The notes under the pieces were generated by a model. The model was not told the origin of the DNA and ran no database searches. It was given only the letters and a program-made list of their open reading frames with translations. Positions 9,446 to 18,408 of a stretch of DNA of 64,000 nt are shown here, in pieces; the first letter of the stretch is position 1, and each line of letters starts with the position of its first letter. The stretch comes from Lichenicola sp050954785. Its GTDB lineage: Bacteria > Pseudomonadota > Alphaproteobacteria > Acetobacterales > Acetobacteraceae. A program made the position numbers and the translations under genes. Location of the stretch: NCBI GenBank assembly GCA_050954785.1, contig JBPBQO010000093.1, positions 1-64,000 of the forward strand, written 5' to 3'.

Positions 9446-10129
9446 TCAGGCTCCGGCCTCGTCCAGGAACCGGATCACGTCGTGCAGGCTCTCCATGATC
9501 CGGTGCGCCTTGCCGTGCATCTCCTCGTTCGGATGCAGCAGGTCCGGCACCATGATCACGCGCATCCCGGCCGCGTGCGCCGCACGCACGCCATTATGCG
9601 AATCTTCCAGCGCCAAACACGCAGCCGGCGACACGCCAAGCCGTGACGCGGCCAGCAGATACGGCTCCGGGTTCGGCTTGCCATGCGTCACATCGTCACG
9701 AGTTATGATGTGCTCGAAACGCCGCGCGATCCCGACGACATCCAGATGATGCAACGTCCGGCTGCGTCCGGATGAGGTGGCGACCGCATGCTTGATCCCC
9801 CGCCGGTCGAGCAGGTCGAGCAACTCCGGCACGCCTGTCTTCAGCGTAAGCTTCCCGTCCGCGACCAGTGCCTGCAGGTGTCGTTCCTGCACCTTGACGT
9901 ACTGCTCGATCGGAAACTCCGGCCCGTATTCTGCAATCAACATCGCGCGGCACAGATCCAGCGACGAGCCGATCATCGAATGGCAGAAGTTGCGCGGCAT
10001 GTCGTAGCCGAGTTCGGCGCCGGCGGTCATCAGCGCCTCCATGGACAGGAGTTCGCTGTCGAGCAGCAACCCGTCCATGTCGAAAATCACCGCCTCGATC
10101 GGATGGTGAACCACAGCGTTCTCGATCAT
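9446..10129 (-). CDS. HAD-superfamily phosphatase, subfamily IA (beta-phosphoglucomutase-like)
   Basis: The 227-residue cytoplasmic enzyme has the HAD motifs: motif I IFDMDGLLLDSE near residue 13, motif II VATSSGR, and motif III/IV region GKPNPEPYLLAA followed by LALEDSHNGVRAA. A helical cap lies between motifs I and II, as in sugar-phosphate phosphatases and beta-phosphoglucomutases. The ATG at 10129 is preceded by AGGAAG at suitable spacing, which rules out the longer frame. It is convergent with the GGDEF-EAL gene. Substrate is unknown; a small sugar phosphate is the common case. Confidence 0.85.
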   Translation of the reverse strand: MIENAVVHHPIEAVIFDMDGLLLDSELLSMEALMTAGAELGYDMPRNFCHSMIGSSLDLCRAMLIAEYGPEFPIEQYVKVQERHLQALVADGKLTLKTGVPELLDLLDRRGIKHAVATSSGRSRTLHHLDVVGIARRFEHIITRDDVTHGKPNPEPYLLAASRLGVSPAACLALEDSHNGVRAAHAAGMRVIMVPDLLHPNEEMHGKAHRIMESLHDVIRFLDEAGA

Positions 10130-10294
10130 CGCGTCTTCCTTCGGACAGGCTTCGTTTGGATCGATCCTTGGAGCACGGACCGGACCGACTGGACAGGGAT
10201 CCGCCCGATCTGCCTGTTTTTCACGCAAAAGCATCCGTTGCTAGACAATAGGCTTGCGAACCATACGAACCTGACCAATTGATCAGCTTTTTCT

Positions 10295-10324
10295 TTGACC
10301 GAGACTGTGTCACGCTCTTAGAAT
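10295..10324 (+). promoter_or_regulatory. Sigma-70-like promoter for the pre operon
   Basis: TTGACC at 10295-10300 and TAGAAT at 10319-10324 are separated by 18 bases and lie 25 bases before the preT start at 10349. Both boxes are near consensus and the region is AT-rich compared with its surroundings. ACGGAG just before the ATG would serve as the ribosome binding site. Confidence 0.5.
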
Positions 10325-10348
10325 GCGATCACGGAACGGAGATACTGC

Positions 10349-11707
10349 ATGGTCGACACCCTGGTTGCCCCGGAGGCCCGCATCCGTGCCGGCCGGCTCG
10401 ATGCCACTCTCCTGGCCGACAACTTCGCCGACGCGCATCCGGCATTGAGCCCGGCCAAGGCACGCGTCGAGGCCGAGCGCTGTTATTTCTGCTACGACGC
10501 ACCCTGCATCGAGGCCTGTCCGACCGGCATCGACATCCCGTCCTTCATCGCCAAGATCGTCGACGGCAATCTTCGCGGGTCCGCCGAAACGATCCTGTCC
10601 GCCAACATCTTTGGCGGCGCCTGCGCCCGCGTGTGCCCGACCGAGATCCTGTGCGAGCAGGCCTGCGTGCGCACCACCCAGGAGAACAAGCCGGTCACCA
10701 TCGGCGCGCTGCAACGCCATGCGACCGATGCGCTGATGCAGCACGGCATCCATCCGTTCGCCCGCAGCCCCGAGACCGGCCGCCATGTCGCCGTGGTCGG
10801 GGCAGGGCCCGCCGGGATCTCCTGTGCGCACCGGCTCGCCATGCTGGGCCATCGTGTCACCGTCTACGAGGCAAAGCCCAAGGGCGGCGGCCTGAACGAA
10901 TACGGTGTCGCCGCCTACAAGCTTGCCGGCGACTTCGCGCAGGACGAGCTCGACTTCATCCTGCGGATCGGCGGCATCACCATCCTGCATGACCGCCGCC
11001 TCGGCCGCGACACCGACCTGGAGACGCTGCGCCGCACCCATGACGCCGTATTCCTCGGCATCGGCCAGACCGCCGTCCGGGCACTTACTTTGTCCGACAC
11101 GCAACTGACCGGCGTGCTGGACGCGGTCGACTTCATCGCCGGCCTGCGCCAGGCGGCCGACAAACGCGCCGTGCCGGTCGGCGCCCGCGTGGTGGTGATC
11201 GGCGGCGGCAACACCGCGATCGACGCCGCGATGCAGGCGAAGCGCCTCGGCGCCAAGGACGTCACCATCGCCTACCGCCGCGGCCTCGAGCACATGTCCG
11301 CCACCGGCTTCGAGCAGGACTGGGCCCGCACGTCGGGCATACGCATCCGCACCTGGTGCACGCCGAAGCGGCTGCACGGATCGCTGGGCATGGTCACCGG
11401 CATCGAATTCGAGGACACCGGCAGCGGCCCGGATATCGAGCCCGCCGACATGGTGCTGAAGGCGGTCGGCCAGTTGTTCGACGCAGCCTCCCTCGGTGCC
11501 GGGTCCGCGAGCATCCCCGACATCGCCGGCGGCCGCATCATGGTCGACGCGGACGGTCGGACCTCGCTGCCGATGGTCTATGCCGGCGGCGACTGCACGC
11601 CCGGCCCCGACCTCACGGTCAGTGCCGTCCAGGATGGCAAGCTCGCCGCCCTGGCCATCCACGCCGCCCTTATGCCGGCATCCGCCATCGTCGTCGGGAG
11701 CTTCTGA
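10349..11707 (+). CDS. preT: Dihydropyrimidine dehydrogenase subunit PreT (NAD(P)-dependent oxidoreductase)
   Basis: The 452-residue protein resembles the glutamate synthase small subunit. An N-terminal Fe-S region has cysteines in CYFCYDAPCIEACPTGID and in GGACARVCPTEILCEQACV (residues about 50-110). An FAD-binding GAGPAGISCA lies near residue 150 and an NAD(P)-binding IGGGNTAIDAA near 290, then a C-terminal GGDCTPGPDLTVSAVQDGK. With PreA it reduces uracil and thymine using NAD(P)H, the first step of reductive pyrimidine catabolism. The next gene starts two bases after its stop. A good promoter and ribosome binding site precede it. Confidence 0.92.
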   Translation: MVDTLVAPEARIRAGRLDATLLADNFADAHPALSPAKARVEAERCYFCYDAPCIEACPTGIDIPSFIAKIVDGNLRGSAETILSANIFGGACARVCPTEILCEQACVRTTQENKPVTIGALQRHATDALMQHGIHPFARSPETGRHVAVVGAGPAGISCAHRLAMLGHRVTVYEAKPKGGGLNEYGVAAYKLAGDFAQDELDFILRIGGITILHDRRLGRDTDLETLRRTHDAVFLGIGQTAVRALTLSDTQLTGVLDAVDFIAGLRQAADKRAVPVGARVVVIGGGNTAIDAAMQAKRLGAKDVTIAYRRGLEHMSATGFEQDWARTSGIRIRTWCTPKRLHGSLGMVTGIEFEDTGSGPDIEPADMVLKAVGQLFDAASLGAGSASIPDIAGGRIMVDADGRTSLPMVYAGGDCTPGPDLTVSAVQDGKLAALAIHAALMPASAIVVGSF

Positions 11708-11709
11708 TC

Positions 11710-12984
11710 ATGGCCGACCTGCGCTGCACCATCGGCGGCATCCGCTCGCCGAACCCATTCTGGCTGGCCTCCGCGCCGCCGACCGACAAGGAGTACAACG
11801 TCCGCCGCGCACTCGAGGCCGGCTGGGGCGGCGTGGTCTGGAAAACCCTCGGCGAGGACCCGGCCGTGGTCAATGTCAGCAGCCGTTACGGCGCGGTGTC
11901 CTATGCCGGCCAGCGCATGGCCGGGCTGAACAACATCGAGCTGATCACCGACCGTCCGCTCGCCACCAACATCGCCGAGATCAAGCGCATCAAGCAGGAC
12001 TTCCCCGACCGCGCCATCGTCGTCAGCCTGATGGTGCCCTGCGTCGAGGAAAGCTGGCGCGCGATCCTGCCGATCGTCGAGGATACCGGCTGCGACGGCA
12101 TCGAGCTCAATTTCGGCTGCCCGCACGGCATGTCGGAACGCAACATGGGGGCCGCGGTCGGGCAGGTTCCCGAGTACGTCGAAATGGTCACCCGCTGGTG
12201 CAAGCAAATCACGCGCATGCCGGTGATCGTCAAGCTCACTCCAAACATCACCGACATCCTGGCACCGGCTCGTGCGGCCCTGAACGGCGGCGCCGACGCG
12301 GTCTCGCTGATCAACACCATCCAGTCGATCACCGGCGTCGATCTCGACGCGATGACGCCGCTACCGGCAGTGGACGGGCAGGGGACCCATGGCGGCTATT
12401 GCGGGCCCGCGGTCAAGCCGATCGCATTGCGCATGCTGGGCGACATCGCCCGCGATCCTCGCATGCGGGACCTGCCGATTTCCGGGATCGGCGGCATCTC
12501 CAACTGGCATGATGCGGCCGAGTTCATCGCGCTGGGTGCCGGTGGCGTGCAGGTGTGTACGGCGGCGATGCATCATGGCTTCCGCATCGTCACCGAGATG
12601 ATCGATGGATTGTCGAACTGGATGGACAGCAAGGGCTACGCCGACATCGACAGCTTCCGCGGCCTGGCCACGCGCAACTACGTGCCGTGGGGCCAGCTCA
12701 ACATCAACTTCAAGACGATCGCCCACATCGACCAGTCGCTCTGCATCTCCTGCGGCAAGTGCTACATCGCCTGCGAGGACACCTCGCACCAATCGATCGC
12801 CAAGCTGCCGGGCCGCGTCTACGAGATCATCGAGGAAGAGTGCGTCGGCTGCAATCTGTGCGCGCATCTCTGCCCGGTCGACGACTGCATCACCATGATG
12901 CCGCAGCCCGCCACCGAGCCGAAGCTGACCTGGGGCATGCACCCGAACAATCCGCATCGCCTGATGCCGGAGACCGTCTCGTGA
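11710..12984 (+). CDS. preA: NAD-dependent dihydropyrimidine dehydrogenase subunit PreA
   Basis: The 424-residue protein has a dihydroorotate-dehydrogenase-like FMN barrel: N-terminal NPFWLASAPPTD, substrate-loop region ELNFGCPHGMSERNMG, and phosphate-binding GIGGI. Two C-terminal 4Fe-4S clusters follow (CISCGKCYIACED and CVGCNLCAHLCPVDDC, residues about 340-405). It is the catalytic subunit that pairs with PreT. ATG 11710 follows the preT stop immediately. Its own stop overlaps the next start (GTGA). Start and length match PreA from E. coli-like systems. Confidence 0.95.
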   Translation: MADLRCTIGGIRSPNPFWLASAPPTDKEYNVRRALEAGWGGVVWKTLGEDPAVVNVSSRYGAVSYAGQRMAGLNNIELITDRPLATNIAEIKRIKQDFPDRAIVVSLMVPCVEESWRAILPIVEDTGCDGIELNFGCPHGMSERNMGAAVGQVPEYVEMVTRWCKQITRMPVIVKLTPNITDILAPARAALNGGADAVSLINTIQSITGVDLDAMTPLPAVDGQGTHGGYCGPAVKPIALRMLGDIARDPRMRDLPISGIGGISNWHDAAEFIALGAGGVQVCTAAMHHGFRIVTEMIDGLSNWMDSKGYADIDSFRGLATRNYVPWGQLNINFKTIAHIDQSLCISCGKCYIACEDTSHQSIAKLPGRVYEIIEEECVGCNLCAHLCPVDDCITMMPQPATEPKLTWGMHPNNPHRLMPETVS

Positions 12985-14228
12985 GCGACAACCTCGCCAT
13001 CGATCCCGTTCGGCTCTGGGCCAGCATCATCGAAACCGCACGCATCGGTGCCACGCCGAAGGGCGGGATCTGCCGCCTGGCCCTGACCGAGCTCGATCGC
13101 GAGGTGCGCGACTGGTTCTGCGCCCAGTGCGTAGCGGTCGGCTGCACCGTGACGATCGACGACATGGGCAACATCTTCGCGCGCCGCCCCGGCCGCAACC
13201 CGGCCCTGGCCCCCATCGCCATCGGCAGCCACCTCGATACCCAGCCGACCGGCGGCAAGTATGACGGCGTCATCGGCGTGCTGGCCGGGCTCGAGATCCT
13301 GCGGGCGCTGCACGAGAGCGGCACCGAGACCGAGGCGCCGATCGAGGTGATCGACTGGACCAACGAGGAAGGGTCGCGGTTCGCGCCGGCGATGCTGTCC
13401 TCCGGCGTGTTCGCCGGCACCTTCACCCGCGAGTGGGCCTATGCCCGCGCCGACCGCACCGGCGTCCCGTTCGAGGCGGCGCTGGACGGGATCGGCTATC
13501 GCGGGCCCGAGCCCTGCGGCGCCCATCCGCTCTCCGCGCATTTCGAGCTGCATATCGAGCAGGGCCCGATCCTGGAGGACGAGGACCGCACCATCGGCAT
13601 CGTCACCGGGGTGCAGGGTGTGCGGTGGTACGAGGTGACCGTCGAGGGGCAGGAGGGCCATGCCGGCGCCACGCCGATGCGGCTGCGACAGGACGCGCTG
13701 CTGGCAACGGCCCGGATGATCCAGTCGGTCAATGCCATCGCACTCGCGCACGCCCCGGACGCGGTCGGCACGGTCGGACTGGTCGAAAGCCACCCGAACA
13801 GCCGCAACGTGGTGCCGGGCCAGGTGTTCTTCACCGTCGATTTCCGCCATCCGGACGATGCCGTGGTGGCAGCGATGGAACACGAAATGCACGCGGCCTT
13901 CGCACGCGACGCAGGCACACTTCCGGTCGCGGTCACGTGTGTCTGGGACAATCCGGCAGTCGTGTTCGACCGGGACTGCGTCGATGCGGTCCGCGATGCC
14001 GCCGCGGCGCTGGGGCTTTCGGCTCGGGAGATCGTTTCCGGTGCCGGCCACGATTCCGCTTATATCGCCAATATCGTGCCGACCAGCATGATCTTCGTTC
14101 CCTGCGCCGGCGGCCTGAGTCACAACGAGGCAGAAAGCGCCGAACAGCATCATGTCGCGGCGGGTGCATCGGTGCTGTTGCGCGCCGTCCTGGCAACCGA
14201 CCGCCGCCTGGCGTCGGCTCCTACCTGA
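12981..14228 (+). CDS. Zn-dependent amidohydrolase, beta-ureidopropionase/N-carbamoyl amino acid hydrolase type
   Basis: The 415-residue M20/HyuC-type enzyme has the metal-site motifs GSHLDTQPTGGKYDGVIGVLAGLE, DWTNEEGSRFAP and LHIEQGPILE, and a dimerisation-domain region with GHAGATPMRLRQDAL. The last metal ligand region is AGHDSAYIA near the C-terminus. It hydrolyses N-carbamoyl amides such as N-carbamoyl-beta-alanine, the third step of reductive pyrimidine breakdown, and it is translationally coupled to preA by a GTGA overlap. A dihydropyrimidinase gene for the middle step is not in this window. Allantoate hydrolase is a possible alternative. Confidence 0.88.
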   Translation: MSDNLAIDPVRLWASIIETARIGATPKGGICRLALTELDREVRDWFCAQCVAVGCTVTIDDMGNIFARRPGRNPALAPIAIGSHLDTQPTGGKYDGVIGVLAGLEILRALHESGTETEAPIEVIDWTNEEGSRFAPAMLSSGVFAGTFTREWAYARADRTGVPFEAALDGIGYRGPEPCGAHPLSAHFELHIEQGPILEDEDRTIGIVTGVQGVRWYEVTVEGQEGHAGATPMRLRQDALLATARMIQSVNAIALAHAPDAVGTVGLVESHPNSRNVVPGQVFFTVDFRHPDDAVVAAMEHEMHAAFARDAGTLPVAVTCVWDNPAVVFDRDCVDAVRDAAAALGLSAREIVSGAGHDSAYIANIVPTSMIFVPCAGGLSHNEAESAEQHHVAAGASVLLRAVLATDRRLASAPT

Positions 14229-14678
14229 GTACTGCGTTCTACCGATACATCCGATCGCGCAACGTCTTGCGATCCGTTACATTCGAAGCGCCGTCGAATA
14301 CATAAGCAAGTGCCAACAGGCGGCAGGTCGCCATCGGTCTACCTAAGCGACACATGCAGCAATACCGATCGTGCTTAAATCCGACTCCAATCCCGAAAAC
14401 ATGAACCAACCATAGCCCGCAACCGAAATAGAAGATTGCAATTCATCGTTCTTCTCCCGCACTGGCGAGAAGATAAACCGGCATAATCATTCCGATAGCA
14501 CAAGACGCCAGCGTCCTCTGCCATACCGGATTCGCAACAATTTCAGATTGTAACGTTGACGATCCGAATCGCGACATATTTACAACTTTACATCTCCCAA
14601 TCACGACGCATCGATCCAAAACGCCTGAACCGACTATTTTGGCTTGCGCATCCGGTAACGCGTTCGTCATCTGATGTT
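14229..14678 (+). other. Intergenic region before the TonB receptor
   Basis: About 450 bases with no credible gene. It is AT-rich compared with its neighbours and probably carries the control region for the mannoside locus. TTGACG at 14556-14561 followed by TATTTA at 14577-14582 is a weak promoter-like pair. I see no clear operator or riboswitch. Confidence 0.4.
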
Positions 14679-17186
14679 ATGACAAAGACCACCCATATTG
14701 GAAGCCTTAGGTCATTGCTGCGGTCCCATGTGCCCGTTGTGCGTGTCTGCAGGGCACGTATCCTCGCCGGTGCCACTTTATTCTGTTCCACGATACTCGT
14801 CCTGCCCGACGCAGGCCTGGCGCAAGGGACGGCGGACACAGCCGCCGGTCCTGCGCATCATCGTGCCGCGAAGGCGCGTAAACGATCCCGCTCCAGCGCC
14901 GACAAACCGACGCCGGCGCATGCTCGTATTGCCTCGACCGTGCCTCATGCGGGCCCCGAAACCGTCAGCGTGACGGCAGGGCGGATTACCTCGCACAATG
15001 CCGTCGAGATGGTGACCCGGCGCACGATGGACCATTTCGTTGCCGGCACCAGCCCGATGCAGATCCTTGCCCTGACGACGCCGGGCGCCAGTTTCGGCTC
15101 GGACGATGCCCTCGGCCTCGATACCGTCGCCGACACGTTCTATTTGCGTGGCTTCAACCAGACCCAGCTCGGCGTAACGATGGACGGCATCCCGATGGGC
15201 GGCCAGGGCTTCCACAACTGGAACGGCCTGGGCGTCGACCAGATGGAGATCCAGGAGAACATCGCCGGGATCTCGGTGTCCCAGGGCGCGGGCGCGCTCG
15301 ATACCCCGTCCGCCCAAACCTTGGGTGGTGCCATCTCGTTCACCACCTCGGACCCGGCCGACAAGGCCGGCGGCAAGATCGGACAGACCTTCGGCAGCTA
15401 CGACCTCTTCCGCACCATGGCCCGCGCCGACTCAGGAATCCTGAACCAGACCGGAACCAAGTTCTTCGCCGCCTATGCCCGAACGGCCCAGGACAACTGG
15501 AAAGGCTTCGGAGACCAGAACGAGGAGCAGGCCAACTTCAAGCTGGTGCAACCGATCCAGGACCGCGGCAAGATCACCGCGATCTTCGACTATTCGGACT
15601 TCACCCAGTACAACTATCTCGGCCTGACCAGGAATATGTGGAAAAACCTGGGCAGGGACGCGACCTATCTCAAGCCGGACTACGCGCTGGCCAAGGAATA
15701 CGCGTACTATGCCCAGAACGGCGGCGTGCCTTCCAACCTGCAGGGTATTCTGTCCAACGACGAGATCGGCGACTTCGCCTATGACGGAACGCAGATCCAA
15801 CGCAATTATCTCGGCGCCGTGACCGCCGACTATAATCTCGCTCCCAACATCACCTCCAGAACCCTGGCCTACGGCCACGTGTCCAACGGCCTCTACCAGG
15901 GAAGCAATTCATCTCTGACGTCTCCGCAGTCCGGCGTACTCATGGCCGACTCGGCTGGTCAGCCAGATGTCAGGCGGATCGGCGTCACCCAGAGCCTCGA
16001 CGTCAAGTTGAACCATCACGACATCCAGACCGGCATCTGGTACGAGAACGACCGCTTCAACTATCCCTATCGTCTCTGGAACGATCTCCAGGACCACGCG
16101 CATTCGTCCCTCACCGATTATAATGCGTCGGACGCGACCACCTGGTTTGCAGATTCGTTCAACACCAACACCTTCCAGTTCTACCTCCAGGACACATGGC
16201 ACATCATGAAGGGCATGACCCTGGAGGGCGGCTTCCGTTCCCTGACCCAGACGACGCATGGTGGCACCAGCACGGACAACAGCGCCGGTCTCGCCGACTG
16301 GGGCGTTTACTACAGCCATCCGGCTTCCGGCAGCCTGACCGCGTCAAATGCGTTCCTGCCGCATTTCAACTGGGACTACCGCTTTCGCGAGCATCATGAA
16401 TTGTACTGGGATATTGCCGAGAACATGCGCGCCTACGATTTCGGTTCGCAAAGTGGTTCGGGAAATCCATGGGGCGGACTCGGTACCGCCTCCAACTCGG
16501 CCCAGAGCGTCTTCAATACCAACAAGCAGACGCTGCGTCCGGAGCGCACCTGGAACTACGTCGTCGGCTACCGCTATAATTCGGCGTTCCTTTCCGGCAG
16601 CGTCGATTACTATCACACAGACTACATCAACCGTCTCGCCGCGATTACGTCCGGTTCGACCGGAAACACCTATTCCGCCTTCATCAATGTCGGCCATGAG
16701 ACGGTGAACGGTGCCGACGTGCAGGCGACGGTGCGCCCGCTGCGCGGGCTGGAGATCACCAACAGTTTCAGCTGGAACGACGCCACCTACGAGGATCGGG
16801 CGCTCTCTTATGGCGGCAGCACCGTCAGCATCAAGGGAAAGAACCAGGTCTATTACCCGAAATACATGTACAAGACGAACCTGACCTATGTCTGGAAACG
16901 CGCGACGTTCAACGTCAATGCCACCTACACCAGCGCTCGCCCGATGACCTACCTCAACGACGAGTACATCCCGGCCTACTGGACGTCGAATCTTTCCATG
17001 GCCTACGATTTCGGTCATGTCGGCCTGTCGCATGACCTGAAAGGGTCCTTCGGGATCAGCAACCTGTTCGGTCAGAACTACATCGGCGGCGTCTATGGTG
17101 CGGCCTCCGTATCGGGCGATGATAACGCTAATCTCTTCGTCGCGGCCCCACGCGAGTATTTCGGCACCATTACCGCATCGTTCTAG
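14679..17186 (+). CDS. TonB-dependent receptor of the mannoside locus
   Basis: The 835-residue outer-membrane protein has a long leader with a hydrophobic stretch (ILAGATLFCSTILVL) ending near GLAQG (about residue 50). The plug has FYLRGFNQTQLGVTMDGIPMG, a run ending ISVSQGAGALDTPSAQTLGGAISF, and the barrel ends in ITASF. ATG 14679 gives a normal leader; an in-frame ATG at 14556 would add 41 residues without a sensible signal. It probably imports a large or complex ligand; a mannoside is inferred from the two GH92 genes downstream. The last residue is Phe, so the protein looks complete. Confidence 0.87.
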   Translation: MTKTTHIGSLRSLLRSHVPVVRVCRARILAGATLFCSTILVLPDAGLAQGTADTAAGPAHHRAAKARKRSRSSADKPTPAHARIASTVPHAGPETVSVTAGRITSHNAVEMVTRRTMDHFVAGTSPMQILALTTPGASFGSDDALGLDTVADTFYLRGFNQTQLGVTMDGIPMGGQGFHNWNGLGVDQMEIQENIAGISVSQGAGALDTPSAQTLGGAISFTTSDPADKAGGKIGQTFGSYDLFRTMARADSGILNQTGTKFFAAYARTAQDNWKGFGDQNEEQANFKLVQPIQDRGKITAIFDYSDFTQYNYLGLTRNMWKNLGRDATYLKPDYALAKEYAYYAQNGGVPSNLQGILSNDEIGDFAYDGTQIQRNYLGAVTADYNLAPNITSRTLAYGHVSNGLYQGSNSSLTSPQSGVLMADSAGQPDVRRIGVTQSLDVKLNHHDIQTGIWYENDRFNYPYRLWNDLQDHAHSSLTDYNASDATTWFADSFNTNTFQFYLQDTWHIMKGMTLEGGFRSLTQTTHGGTSTDNSAGLADWGVYYSHPASGSLTASNAFLPHFNWDYRFREHHELYWDIAENMRAYDFGSQSGSGNPWGGLGTASNSAQSVFNTNKQTLRPERTWNYVVGYRYNSAFLSGSVDYYHTDYINRLAAITSGSTGNTYSAFINVGHETVNGADVQATVRPLRGLEITNSFSWNDATYEDRALSYGGSTVSIKGKNQVYYPKYMYKTNLTYVWKRATFNVNATYTSARPMTYLNDEYIPAYWTSNLSMAYDFGHVGLSHDLKGSFGISNLFGQNYIGGVYGAASVSGDDNANLFVAAPREYFGTITASF

Positions 17187-17189
17187 CGG

Positions 17190-18327
17190 CACTCCGACTG
17201 GCTGCCCGGCCTCCGAAGGCTTCAGCCATTTCTCACCGAAGATTGGTGTGACATTCAAGCCGGACCCGAAATTCATGCTCCGCGGCACGTGGTCAGAAGG
17301 CTTCCAGGTACCCAGTTTCTACGAAACCAACGGCACCACGATCGGATACACCGCCTACGGCCCTCAGAATCAGAACTTCATCAATCAGCACCTCAACGCG
17401 AACGGAACCCCGGACAGCTACGCACAGGCCTACAGCCTGGGCGGCGAAAGCGTCGGCAACCCCAAACTGAAACCGGTGACCAACAACACATTCACGGGTG
17501 GGCCGGTGTTCCGGCCGCTGCCCTGGATGACGCTGAGTGCGGAATATTACTACATACGCGAAAAGAACGTCATTGTCTCGAACCCGGTCCCCGAAGGAAC
17601 CGTCGCTGAGGCTTATGAAGGATTGAATACCACGCAAGCCGCGTCGATCAACGGCGACATGGTCCTCCCGGACGTGGCGGACCCGCTGCATCCCGGTGCG
17701 GCGCGACGTGCCGGCATCATCGAATCCTCGTACATCAACGCCAACAGCATGATGACGGACGGCGTCGACCTGGCGTTGACCATCAACCGCCCTTTGCCCG
17801 GTTTCCTTCACGATGTGCAGTGGTTCAGCACTGGTCGCGCCACCTGGGTGCACCGCTTCAACGAGACGATCCCGGGCGTGGGTGTCGAGCGCTTCGCCGG
17901 CACATTGGGTCCTTGGAACACGACATCGGCTTCGGGCACGCCCCGGTGGCGCGCAAACTGGCAGAACACGTTTACGTACAAGAAGCTTTCAGCCACGTTG
18001 ACTGCCTACTACACAAGCGGCTATCGCAGCGAAGCCGAGGACGCCACCGGACCCGGCACCGCCGGCAATTGCGCTGATGCCCTGTATCAGGATGTCAGCA
18101 GCTTCTATCCGAAGCAGTGCAAGGTCCGGAGTTTCTGGGATCTCGACATGTCCCTGAACTACCAATTTGCCAAACGTCTCGGAGTGTATCTCAATGTCTA
18201 CAACCTCACCGGTGCAAAGGCCCCGTATGATTTCGGCAGTTACGGATCCTATCTCTACAACTCGTCCTGGGCTCAGGATGGCGTACTGGGCCGGTCCTTT
18301 CGCTTCGGTGTGAATGCTGCTTTCTAA
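17190..18327 (+). pseudogene. TonB-dependent receptor, 5'-truncated (C-terminal barrel only)
   Basis: Starting three bases after the intact receptor's stop, a different frame encodes about 375 residues of another TonB receptor barrel. It opens with FSHFSPKIGVTFKPDP and RGTWSEGFQVPSFYE, which lie in the middle of related receptors, and ends with GRSFRFGVNAAF. There is no start codon, signal peptide or plug domain. The fragment itself is free of stops, so the deletion may be fairly recent. It differs from the upstream receptor, so this is the tail of a second gene, not a frameshifted end of the first. Confidence 0.75.
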
Positions 18328-18408
18328 CGACAAACATGTCGCTTCAGGTCCGATAATGCCGGGATGCGAATTCTGGCGTTCCTGCAATATTTCGAAGATG
18401 CGGCAAAT

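Noticed and set aside
17095..17189. Translational frameshift joining the two TonB receptor pieces
   Set aside because: The first receptor ends with a proper C-terminal Phe, and the second piece repeats barrel regions, so they are two genes.
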